Origin: Collodictyon triciliatum
Lineage: Eukaryota > CRuMs
Reading direction: 5' to 3'
NCBI GenBank assembly: GCA_043381765.1
Contig: JBHJMP010000902.1
Location: 1-33,156 of the forward strand
Length of the DNA: 33,156 nucleotides
Part shown: piece by piece, positions 1-10,451 of the stretch
Layout of the letters: every line of letters starts with the position of its first letter
Position numbering within the stretch: the stretch's first letter is position 1
The notes under the pieces: model-generated
Told to the model about the DNA's origin: nothing
What the model saw: only the letters and a program-made list of their open reading frames with translations
The model's database searches: none
Program-made: the position numbers and the translations under genes

Positions 1-409
1 TTCACCCCAACCACAAGCAGGTGTAAATTATCACAGTGGCCCGCACACAAGCCATTATACAAATACAAATCCGGGGCATCTTTCTTCAGAACCTCATCAG
101 CACGGGCATCCAAATATGGCATCACCCTACCCTGCTCCTGTCATGCCACAAGGATATCCAGCCAACAGCCCGATGGTATACGCCCCGCCTGCGCACGGAG
201 CTGGACATTATCAAGCACAGCCTTCATCATTCCAAAATCCATCCATCTTTTCACCCCAACCACAAGCAGGTGTAAATTATCACAGTGGCCCGCACACAAG
301 CCATTATACAAATACAAATCCGGGGCATCTTTCTTCAGAACCTCATCAACACGGGCATCCAAATATGGCATCACCCTACCCTGCTCCTGTCATGCCACAA
401 GGATATCCA
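1..409 (+). repeat. 249-bp coding tandem repeat (copies 1-160 and 250-409)
   Basis: Positions 1-160 recur at 250-409 with one difference seen (g109 versus a358). The period is 249 bp, or 83 codons, so the frame is kept. The first copy runs into the window edge, so more copies may lie upstream. It encodes Pro/Gln/His/Tyr/Gly-rich sequence with the motif PYPAPVMPQGYP in each copy. Confidence 0.95.
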
Positions 410-3400
410 ACCCACGGAAAGGCGCCCGCACACAACCCGAATCACAATAGCCCTTGGACACATCACAGCTCACCGAATGAATCACCCAATGGACATTTTT
501 TTGTTGCTTACAGTTACACCGCCCCTGGTGAGTTATGGGAATTTATAAATCAGGGCCAAGTAGAAGCAAGGTCTTCCATCAAATATTCTGAAAGTTTAGA
601 AACAGCGATTGTTCGTGTATCAAGGCCTGGAGGTCAGCATAGAAATGTGAGATTTTACTCTAGTTATTACCATGTCCAAGTTATTTTCAAGATATTAAAT
701 AAAGTACCACATATATACAAGAGCTATATTGCAGCTGAACATGAAAACAATATTACATGACAAACACTTTAAGCATAACATCAAAAATACGAAGCAACCG
801 TATTATTATAGTAATATGATATTCTTTTGATTCAGTGCAATATTCTTCATTGTAGTTGAAACATAATTTAGACAATCAATTAATAACACAAGCCACAATT
901 ACAATCATGTATCTGTCTCCACATGCATTTACATTTGAATTCCATTATAAACAGGGAAAATTCATATCTGGCTTAAGTGAGACCGAAGGAATAATAATTG
1001 GCCGCTGCTCATACACTGATGAATCTCTCTTGGAAAAGTGGTTTTCATCAACATTTAATTCAAAATTCAAAATACTCTATTCAAATATAGCAGAAAATAT
1101 AATAGTAATGAGCTCGAGCCTTACAACTATCGACTTTATGATATCCAAAAAAGATTTTTTAGCCCAAGAAAGGGTAATTGCTAAATCATTAGCATGTATT
1201 GTAATATACAGTTGATTACCCCTTATTATCACTATGACTAAAAGGGATTTTCGTTGAATTAGAATCACAATATACAATGAAAATTCTTAATATAAACTAA
1301 ATGATTCAAATTCACTCTAATATTCACTGTTTTATCGTTAAAGTTTGTATTCGAGACGGCCCTGCCATCCCAAGCAAAAAGCTACATATTTTGTGTTCAC
1401 AAATCAATCAAAGCTACAAATTTTGAGGCAGAGTTGGAAACCTTTTCTCAAAGATACAAGCTATCTCTGTCTTCTTCAAAGAGTTTCTATAATCTTGAGA
1501 TAGGAGAAACGGAAATATTTGTGAAATCCCTAGTATGGCCTCTCCACAAACAATTTGATCACCATGACTTTCACGCAAACGTAATGGTCACTAAATATTT
1601 CCACATACATAAAATGAATATGTTAATGACCAGTGTCTTTGAATCCATCCGATTATATTAATTCTTTTTTCTTTTATCAATCTAAAGTTATTGTTTTATG
1701 GTATCAAATAATATTATTGATTTATACTGTATACCTCTTTAATTTCTTTAATTCTTCTTACAGGTTGAAATAAAAGAAATGCCCATTTCTGTCTCGATGA
1801 CAGCTGAACCGAAGCAAAAGCCCCTTGTACCGGAAGGGTCCTTCATGAAGAAAGATTATACCGATTCAAATGACGAAAAATTTGATCAGAAGGAGGTTTG
1901 CAATCAAGAAATCATATTTGATCTTGCAAAATCAGTCAGCTCGAGTTTATTTGAATCAGAAAACCTAGTGTTACTGAGCTTTGAGGGTATCCGAGACAAT
2001 GAGTATTTTGATTTGAGCTCTGTGCTTGATATAAGGCAAAAGGATTATAAAGAATTAAAAGACAGCGACCTAACAAGGCGCTTGTTTTTCATCTCAGTCG
2101 AGGCACTCAAAAGAATTAGTAATGTAGGACCGGTCAGATACCAATCCTTGCTCATCCACACTATTACTAGTATTCCCGATGAAGGGACCTGGTATATTCC
2201 ATACTGGTGCCCTTCTAACTTGACAAACTTGCGCGAAATAATGTCTACCATCGGTCATGTTCATTGTTTTTTCCATCAAAATATCTGCGTAGCAGTTTTA
2301 AAAACAAAACAAAATCCAAAAGTTCATCTGGGGAAGCATATATCAGTTTATTTGGCAAATCACCAACTGCGTCTTGAAAAGTGCTATATCTTTCGAGTTT
2401 TTCTGGTCAACACGCCTCTGGATTGCACAGTAGAGTCAATTAAAAAATTATTCCCCAGGCATAATTTTCAGCATGTGATTCAATATCACACAGATGTTTG
2501 GTGTTTATACTTTCAAACACCTGACATCGCCAACGACTTTATGGTCAGTAATTCAGAGGGTAAAGGTCCCGGTTCCGAATCACATTTTATACATAGATTC
2601 TTCTCACATGAACTTCCTGAGCATCAAACGAGGCGTTTTCGAGACCACATGCCCCTTTTTGTGCACATGGTACCTCAAGACTGCGCCAAAGATATCGAAA
2701 GCGGCCTTATATCAAAAAAATTGTCTTACTCTTTCTCAAAATACTACGCAAACGAGTCCTTATTTTTTGCCCTCGTAGTCCCAGACAACGCAGCCAGCAA
2801 TTTAATATCTGACGGAGCAATATCCTTCCAGGGGAAGAATTATCCTGTATCAACCCGGGTCCAGGTTTTTTTTTCGATTAGGGGATTAGGATCTGACTAT
2901 GGTACCCCCGACTCTGTCTCTCATCTGCTCGAAAAGCATACAATTTTTTCGAAAAGCCCATTCAATGTGGAAATGAATCCAAACGGGGGCATGTTACTGG
3001 TGACCTCATTCCCATTGTACAAAGTTGTTGAGAAAAACTTGTGCATTGAAATCGGAGGAGTGACGATTCAATTCAGTCCATACACGTCTGCCTTACAAGT
3101 ATTTGACGAAGCGTGGTATAAAGGTGGAAATCTGGTCAGGTCATTTGATCAATATGAACCAACAGACTCTATCTTTAAGAAAAAATGGGACGCAGTATCT
3201 TGGCTTGATGCCTGGCAGAATTGTGAGCAATCATCCTCAAGAAAAAGCACTACTTTAAATAGGTCCAGTTTCGTGCAAACAGCTCAAAATCTCCACTATA
3301 CTGCCATGCTCCTTACAGGAAAGACATGCCGGGATGGATTTTATGTTAACACAAAGGGAAAAAAAGTGGACGTACCCACGCCAAGGGACTATCAGATACA

Positions 3401-6400
3401 TATGTACCCTGTTCCTTTCGAATCTCAACCAAACTCAGCTCCAGCAAAGATTGAGTGCAAAAGCTCAGATCCATTTTCCGAGGCCTCTATATTGATTCAA
3501 AAGGCATCCCGACCAGCTGTTCTATGGTCTGTGGAAGAACATCAACCACAACTTGGCCTTGAAAACGAACTCGTTCGTAGGTCTAATTATAGTATGATTA
3601 CTGAACCTCATGTATTTGGATTGAGTACCGGCTTTAAATATCCTTTGCATTCATTCAGCTTGTGGACAGCAAATCTGACAATTTTTCGGACCCAAGAACT
3701 ACTTGGGTATGATTTCCTAGAAACCCCCATCCAGTGTCTAGTTGCATGCATACCAACGAATGCGAAAGCTGTAGAGGAGAAAAGTCATAGCAGTCGCAGC
3801 TTCATTGAAAACACAAAGATAAAGATTGAAACATTCATTCGTGTTGCTCTCTCGATGAAATGTGACTCTCTAGTACTCACGCCCTTTGGTATTGCAAACG
3901 AAGGATATGACCAACCCACTGTGGCATATATTGTGAAGGACCTGCTTGCTGTGTACGCAAAGTATTTTAAACAAATAACCTTTGCGCACGAGACACACCC
4001 ACAAGAAAAGGTAAATTCTGACGGAAAATATACAATGGAGGTGTATGAATCAATCTTTCATCGGAGTCGATTTGACTATCCAACCTATTTGCCTTCAACA
4101 AATAGTAATATTTGCCCAGATGGTGCATACTGTAAAAATAATTCCAGTGCTCATGAAGAAATGGGGCACCCTATCATATGCAAGTATTTTGGGAATTGCA
4201 ACGAATTAAATAATGAGGTACATAGAACACTGTTTCGACATAGCACTAACTGCCGAGAAAGGGGACTTTGCAAAAAAGTAAATGATGCAGATCATATGTC
4301 AACATTCACCCACCCTCCTATGTGCAAGGAAAAAGGCATGTGTGGCCGTGATGATATCGAGCACCTCGATTCCTATCTTCATGTTCCAATTTGTACCCAT
4401 GGAAGTAATTGCACCAAGCGCAACATTCCCGGACATGTTGAGGAATACCGGCACATTGTTGCTGTATGCTCATGGGGAACCTTTTGTCGATTGTACAACG
4501 ACCCAAAGCACATGGCGAGTGAAAAGCATCCTTTCAAGTCCGTGTGTGAAGAGACTCCTCTCTGTCAAAAAACAGACCCCTCACACATGTATGCGTTTTC
4601 GCATCTCTGTAGCTGGGGGAACAATTGCAGGCTTTTGGGTGACAAGGACCACACGTCGAACTTTATTCACATGTTACTGCCGCAGTGCAGAGATGGTGCT
4701 AAATGCCAAAAGATTCACGAACATGAGCATGGATCACAGTTTGCACATCCAGGAGTACAGACACTCCGAAAAACGTGCCAGTTCGGATTCCTGTGCCGAA
4801 AGATAAAAGAAATGGAGCACATATCAAAGTTCTCCCATCTTGAAGTGACCCTCCCTGTGTGTCCCAGCAAGATGTTAAATGTAGAAATTAATTTTTTCAA
4901 AAATCAGACCGACTCTTTACAAAGACTTAATTCGCATGCAAACGGAAGGCTTCATATTCCACAAGACATCATTGACTACATTCGCAATTTGCAACCTGTC
5001 CACCGCTGCCGCTTCCCTATATTTCAATCTGTCATCACGCACGGGACAGTGATGTCTCTTGAGTCGATGGAAAGTTTAAGCGACCCTACGCAGATTGCCA
5101 AAGAGGCAATAAACCACGCGATGATTCGAAGATTGATAGAGTATCGCCCAGGAGAAGCGCGTCATGTTTATGAATCAAGAAGAAAATGGGTGACAGATTA
5201 TGTCCCCAACTCCATTTCATATGAAATGCGAAAGCACGCGCCCAATGTTAATGTGTCCTCAGACCCTGTACTTCGAGATTTGAAGCTCAAGAGCGATGTC
5301 ATTTTAAGCATTTCTGCCTCCAGTGGAATCTTAGCAACTGAGTTGGAACTGATCAACTCTGTCATCGCTAACGTACATTCTGCTTGTGTTGAATTAAGTA
5401 GAAATAAAGCAGGAATCCAGTATCAAGTCGATCAAATCATGGGGACAAATCGACATGTATTTAGTATCCTCGGACCGCATACCGTAAGACGAATTTTTTT
5501 ATTTCTTTTTTTATCTCTAACGAGATACATGAAAGTAATACAAATGTGAAAAATGTCTCCTAAAAAGAAAGAGAGAAAATATATCAGTATGATAGAATAA
5601 TTAATTTTTTAAGAAATCAATATTCATTAATTGCTTTTCCCCTTGAAGGGAAAAAAATGTGGAGGACTCTTGTGTATAATTTTTTTTAACCATGATTACT
5701 AAATGTATTCCATTTTTCCATTTTTTTTTTTTTTTTTTACCTACAGGGATTTTATTATGGCCATATTGCAATTATTTTCAAGAAAGAGATTCTAAATCAC
5801 CCGGATACAAACTTCACATCTATGGCAGCGACATCCTTTCACAACGCCACTGTTTCCCAAAGGCCTTGGTTATGTGTCCGCGACTTAACCTCGAAAGGTC
5901 TCTTTGATGTCAACAAGCATCACATCTCTACGCCAGATTGGGCTGTATGTCTGGCTGGGCAAATGGTTGCATTCTTTCGCTCCAAGGGCGTGAAGATTGA
6001 CAAGCTCGAAGATTTCATAGCTGCCTGGATTTCTGTTGATTCTCATATGACAGTCGAGTGCCACCTCCCGTCCATGATTCCTTTGTCATATATTGATAAA
6101 ATCATCATGCCTAAGGTAATTACTTGATTTCATAGATTCAAAATGCATTTATCATAATGATATGATTATTCTTTTGTGTTCTCCTAATCACTCTAAATTT
6201 ATTATCATGTTAATTTATAATTCCTATTATTACACCTTCTTTTTTTGCCTTCCTGTTAATATTTGTATACACCTAGTGTAGCTATGTATTGTTTACGCAT
6301 TGTACCACTCACTCGGGTTAATTAATCTATGCATTATCATGAAAGGACTATTGGGAGAAATCATCATCTGATTTCAAAACCAAATTCAAAGGCTGCTTCC

Positions 6401-7656
6401 CCGACTCCACCAAAATTCTTGCCCTTACCGATAGCTCTATCGGCACCGATGAAAATCCAAATACAGACTGCATTGCAGAAATTATAGCCATGATTATGAT
6501 TCACATCAAAATGACGCACCACCTTACAGGAATGTCTATGACCCTAGACGAGCCAGACATCCCACTTCTCCTCCCATGCCGCATGCCGGAGGCAGGAAGA
6601 GGGCACATTTACTTCCGTGCGTGCGGCTCAAAGTTTTATTTGTATTTGTCGTCTACTCGCAAAGGCAACACGCTTACTGGAAACATCTTTACCATCTATA
6701 TTAAAATCGGAGCTGGCGGGTTTGCTTGCATCGCAAAAGGATTTCAAACACACGCTAAAAACACAAAGTCAAAGGCCGCCACAACGTCGCAATTCTTTGC
6801 ACAAAACTTGAACCCGATGATACCCAACGGATTCTACATCAAAATATCGGATGGGCAGCTGCAGCTGTCTCATCACATGTCTGCATTTTACTATAATCGC
6901 AACTCGATGAGCCTCCAAGACAGCAACCTGAACTCGGTTGTTTACATCGCTGTTGCACCAGGGAAATTGCCTGTCACATTCCTTGATGTGCGTGTGTTGC
7001 GCAGAGCAGACCATGAAATGCCCGCGCCCGACATGTCGGCATCGCAAAGGACTTTGGAACGCTCGCCGTCCACAGAAGGCAGCTCTTCGTCATCAAAGAC
7101 ACCCCCTTCATCCGCGAGATTGTCCGCCCCGACCCCATCTAGGTCGTCTTCGTCACAAATATCACCAAAGTCAGACCGCAGCCCACCTCGGCACAACACA
7201 CAGCAGGAGGAAAAGGCAGGTGCATCCTCGGATATTCCTTCGAGAAGCCTCACCAGATGCAGGCATGACTTGTCGTGCGAAATGTTCCACGACCCGGGCC
7301 ACGCTTTAAAGTATGCACACAGCATTCTGCCCATGTGCCGCTACGCAGCGTCGTGCAAAAACTACTTCAACAAACCGGAGAGCGATGCTCATCTGCAGAA
7401 ATTCTCGCACCCTTGTTCGTTTGGGACCAGATGCCGGTACCTCAAAGACCAGAGTAGCAACCATTGCACCCTTTACTACCACGTCCCACGTCAAATGTGC
7501 CCGGAGGATGCAAAGTGCTCCAGAAAGATAGACCATGCCCACCGCTCCCAATTCAGCCATACGGGTCTGGCCGATTTTATGTATCCCTGCTTATACAAGC
7601 TTGAATGTAGAAGTCAAAACGACGCAGAGCACGCGACAAAATACTATCATGCTTAG
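2..7656 (+). CDS. Giant PBZ zinc-finger protein with a degenerate PARG-like domain (5' end outside window)
   Basis: Exons 2-703, 856-1173, 1344-1580, 1764-5483, 5747-6115 and 6346-7656; all five introns are phase 0 and give about 2218 residues, open at the left edge. Visible residues: 1-140 P/Q/H/G/Y-rich with an 83-residue tandem repeat; about 560-850 two or three RRM-like alpha/beta segments; about 919-1190 a region resembling PF10021/TIGR02452 (microbial-type PARG); 1203-1444 ten CCHH fingers of PBZ type (C-x5-C-x6/7-H-x4/5-H); 1660-2010 an unnamed conserved region; a Ser/Pro-rich linker; 2087-2217 five more PBZ-like fingers, the last ending one residue before the TAG stop. PBZ fingers in APLF and CHFR bind poly(ADP-ribose), so I infer a multivalent PAR reader, probably nuclear. 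The GGG...QEE signature of active PARG is missing. The first junction (703/856) is the least certain. Confidence 0.85.
3260..4075 (+). other. Degenerate microbial-type PARG (macro-like) domain
   Basis: Within exon 4 of the giant gene. In order, the family-like blocks are: an N-terminal block with the pattern T-A-x4-G-K-x4-G-F-Y; the signature position, where ENELVRRS stands where the family has QEE-x-L-x-R-R-S; then IFRTQELLGYDFLE; then the late helix-strand block starting TKIKIETFIRVAL and ending in a modified version of the family's L-V-L-G-A-x-G-C-G. The glycine-rich GGG loop and the cysteine-glycine turn are not recognisable. Fold assignment is by remembered family pattern; loss of catalysis is inference. 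Confidence 0.65.
4113..4838 (+). other. Array of ten PBZ-type CCHH zinc fingers
   Basis: Ten consecutive fingers begin with CPDGAYC, CKYFGNC, CRERGLC, CKEKGMC, CTHGSNC, CSWGTFC, CEETPLC, CSWGNNC, CRDGAKC and CQFGFLC. Each is followed by a His after 6-7 residues and a second His after 5 (4 in the first). Several keep the aromatic-Gly after the first Cys and the F-x-H-P ending typical of poly(ADP-ribose)-binding PBZ modules. They are spaced about 23-25 residues apart with almost no linkers. Confidence 0.9.
7258..7650 (+). other. Second array of five PBZ-like fingers at the C-terminus
   Basis: Fingers start CRHDLSC, CRYAASC, CSFGTRC, CPEDAKC and CLYKLEC. The Cys-His gap is stretched in finger 2 (11 residues) and finger 3 (9 residues). 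The final His is followed only by Ala and the stop codon. Separated from the first array by about 640 residues and two introns. Confidence 0.85.
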
Positions 7657-7996
7657 CCAAGTCTCCAATACAAATAAAAGAGAAAGAATATGGGCTCACC
7701 TGCTACCATGAATTATTTAATTTTTGATAATAATCCTAATAACAGTAAATTAAGAAAATAATGAATAATTCTGAAGAACAAATAGAAAAGTGTAGTGCTA
7801 AAACTGGTGTCAAAATCTAATTAAAGAGACATGCAGATCGAATAAGTACATTTTATGCGACTATCGCTATTGTTTCCATCAATGTTAAGAGGTTCACTAC
7901 AGAATTTATTTTTTATTTTTATTTTTTTGCGGTGAAGGGTTCAATGGGAAAATGTCTATATGGGCAAGTGGTTATTCAGCACAGGTGAGCGGGTAA
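7657..7996. other. Convergent intergenic spacer
   Basis: AT-rich spacer of 340 bp between the 3' ends of the giant (+) gene and the RBM41-like (-) gene. I see a T-rich stretch near 7908-7928 and no ORF with coding character. Confidence 0.7.
7673..7678 (+). promoter_or_regulatory. Possible poly(A) signal AATAAA
   Basis: AATAAA lies 17 bases after the TAG stop of the giant gene. The spacing suits a very short 3' UTR, but the hexamer is common in AT-rich DNA. Confidence 0.35.
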
Positions 7997-10266
7997 TTAC
8001 TTCGCAGAGGGGGCTCGGTTACCAAACTGCACAAGGATGTATTTCCCATTCAATTTGAAGCCATGTGTCGCTTCAAGTGCGGCACTCGCAGACTCTGTAT
8101 CTGTTGATAAAATATTAGCAGTTTCTATTTTTCTTTTTTTTTTTTATTATAAAAAAACACGAGGAAAAAAACCCAAAAATGATTTGAAAAAGGAATTCGC
8201 TGTGAAGCAAGTTGCATACAATATACGAAGTAAAGTTGGGCTTATTGTATAGAAGCTTTTGGGTGTGTTGAGGCCCTGAGACGGGACACCAATCAAAAAA
8301 CAGAATAATCAAACCAGGAAATGTTATGAACGCCTGGCCTTTCATTCTCCCAGAAGTCATATACTTGAAAATAAGAGGGACTTTGGGATTCTGTCGCACA
8401 TAGTATGGTTTGTATAAATGAAGGAATAAATATGGAGCAAATAAAAATGAATTCATAATATCCCTCATCATCTTGACGGCGTCGTTATAAATCTCTCATA
8501 CAATGTATCACAGCAACAAGACTCAACAAATATATTACATTTAGAGAGATTCATCAAAAATAATTTGCTTAACATATATTATGAACAAGAAAAAAAATCA
8601 AGAAAAACGATAAATGTAAGCGTATGTAAGACAGTAGCAACCTGGAAAGTCAGAAAAAGGGCAATCAAGTCCGATTTGTTGGTTTCAGGTGCGATATTTT
8701 TTATGTACAAAACCTATGTACATAAGATAGATATCTTTTGCTTTAAAAACCATATAAATGCAACGTATATAATAATACAAAAATATGATAAATAAAGGAT
8801 TCTGCAAAGTATTGATAACTGTCATACTTGATTGGGCACTCCTTTGGTGTATGTGGAGAACATCTGGTTTGAACTTGCCTCCTCAGGACTGATTTTATTA
8901 GATAATATTTGGCTGAGCCGCACGGGTTCTATGAAGTCCGGTAAATCATCACCTAGATGAACCTTGTTAACGCCCAATTCATATTCTATATAATTTGCAG
9001 CCATTTTAATCGCTAATCTATTTTTTAATAAAAAAAAAACTACCAATTTTGCAGTAATACAAGGCTTGTTTTAACATAAAAGGGGAAACAGTGGGATTAT
9101 ATACGAAAAGCATCGAAACCATTTTCCTTGATATCGGTAGTTTGGATGGATGGACGATCCATACGCCCCGGGTTTACTTTGTCGCGTTCTGTTTCATCCA
9201 TTCTTAATACATTCGCCGTATTGTTGAGCTGCTTTCCTTTGCTCTGGAGACCTTCAAGGTGTGTTTCCATCATGTCCATTTCTCTTTTCACGATACTTGG
9301 ATCCATCTTGACTCTTCCATGACTGCTTAAATCAGTGGTTCCCTCCATATCATCTATCTTACGTCTATTTGAGTTTATATGATACTCATCGTTTGCGGGT
9401 TATCTGTTTGATAAAACAGACAACACAAACAATACAACTTTATGAATAAATACGAATCTCACTTAATCTGTGCTTCAGTAAATCCTGCCACTCGCAGGTG
9501 ATTCCGCAGCACGACATTCTTTTCATTCATCTTGAAATGAGCCAGACTCATCACGCCGGTTGCTTCGGTTTTAGAATCATCAACAAAGCGCTCGCTCGTA
9601 GTCCCCATTGAAACAAATCTGTGTGAAATGGGCTCTCTCCTAGAAGAAGTGATTGGGAAAGTTGATAAGTCAGTATAATTCATGGGTCAATATAAATCAG
9701 AGAACAGAGGTGTGCAAACATTTCTTCGAGCAAAAAAAAAGAAGTAGAGATGTTCTTAGAATTGGCTATGGATAGAAGACAATGAACAAGAAAAAAGAAA
9801 AAGAAAAAGAAAAAGAAAAGGAAAAGGAAAAGGAAAAGGAAAAGGAAAAGAAAAAGAAAAAGAAAAAGAAAAAGAAAAAGAAAAAGAAAAAGAAAAAGAA
9901 AAAGAAAAGAAAAAGAAAAGAAAAAAAGAAAAAAAGAGGGCTCTAACTCTGAAAATTCGACTGCTCTTTGCTTGCGAAGCTGCTCCTGGAGCTCTTCATC
10001 GCGGCTGGGGGCAGCTGAAACCAAGTGGGTTTAAACGAACTTCCTCACACAGAGGTAAAAAGAAAAGAAAAGAAAAGAAAAGAAAAGAAAAGAAAAGAAA
10101 AGAAAAGAAAAGAAAAGAAAAGAAAAAATAGTACAAAAAAAGCGCAAAGGCACATACGCGCATCGCCTTCTTTCAAGACTGCCTTGATCGGGCCACGAGT
10201 CCTGCAAGTGCGGATAACTTCACGAGTCTGATAACGAGATGGATTCCCGACCGAGCGCTGAGACAT
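7997..10266 (-). CDS. RBM41: RBM41-like RNA-binding protein (minor-spliceosome factor)
   Basis: Eight exons in transcript order: 10158-10266, 9948-10014, 9463-9639, 9105-9364, 8828-9012, 8642-8713, 8315-8390, 7997-8100; phases match at all seven junctions and give 349 residues (human RBM41 is about 410). The C-terminal RRM (about 267-345) carries LYIKNIAPETNKSDLIALF and RMKGQAFITFP. Just before it a SPEE...MFSTYTKG-P stretch matches the segment preceding the RBM41 RRM, and an upstream block (TGVMSLAHF ... LRVAGFTEAQI) matches the conserved N-terminal region. In animals RBM41 and its paralogue RNPC3 (U11/U12-65K) bind U12 snRNA. Only one RRM is present, which with the N-terminal block favours RBM41 over RNPC3. 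Introns 1 and 2 contain (CTTTT)n and (CTTTTT)n on the sense strand. The exon 4/5 junction is the least sure. Confidence 0.85.
9789..9937. repeat. (AAAAAG)n / (AAAAGG)n microsatellite
   Basis: About 150 bp of hexamer-type purine repeat in intron 2 of the RBM41-like gene. On the sense (minus) strand it is polypyrimidine and starts about 10 bases inside the 5' splice site. Confidence 0.95.
10054..10127. repeat. (AAAAG)n pentamer microsatellite
   Basis: Fourteen or so near-perfect AAAAG units in intron 1 of the RBM41-like gene. The sense strand reads CTTTT. Confidence 0.95.
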
Positions 10267-10451
10267 AACGCCGCCCGCAGCAAGGTTCCTTCCTAGTTCC
10301 TCCTGTGTCAGTCACGGAAGCCTCTCTACTTCCCTTTCTTTTTCTTTCTCTCTCTCTTTTCTTTTCTTTTTACTGTTTTTTTTTATTGCTTTATTTCCTT
10401 CCATAATTTCGGCACATACTTGCGTGCTGTTACGCAACTGCTTGTGCGACT
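10267..10451. other. Short spacer between two minus-strand genes
   Basis: Only 185 bp separate the aquaporin stop from the RBM41-like start codon. It contains a CTTT-rich tract (10329-10390). The RBM41-like promoter and the aquaporin 3' end must share this space. Confidence 0.6.

Noticed and set aside
856-1661. Two small independent genes (856-1215 and 1434-1661)
   Set aside because: Both are exons of the PBZ giant: GTAATT and GTAATG donors at 1174 and 1581 and acceptors at 855 and 1343 join them in phase 0.
4113-4838. CCCH (tristetraprolin-type) zinc fingers
   Set aside because: Ligand order is C-C-H-H with C-x5-C and H-x5-H spacing, which is the PBZ pattern, not CCCH.
7997-9012. Assignment of the minus-strand RRM gene as U1A/U2B'' or RNPC3
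   Set aside because: The M-K-G-Q-A-F motif is shared by these families, but a single C-terminal RRM plus the preceding SPEE...F-x-x-Y segment and the N-terminal block fit RBM41 better.
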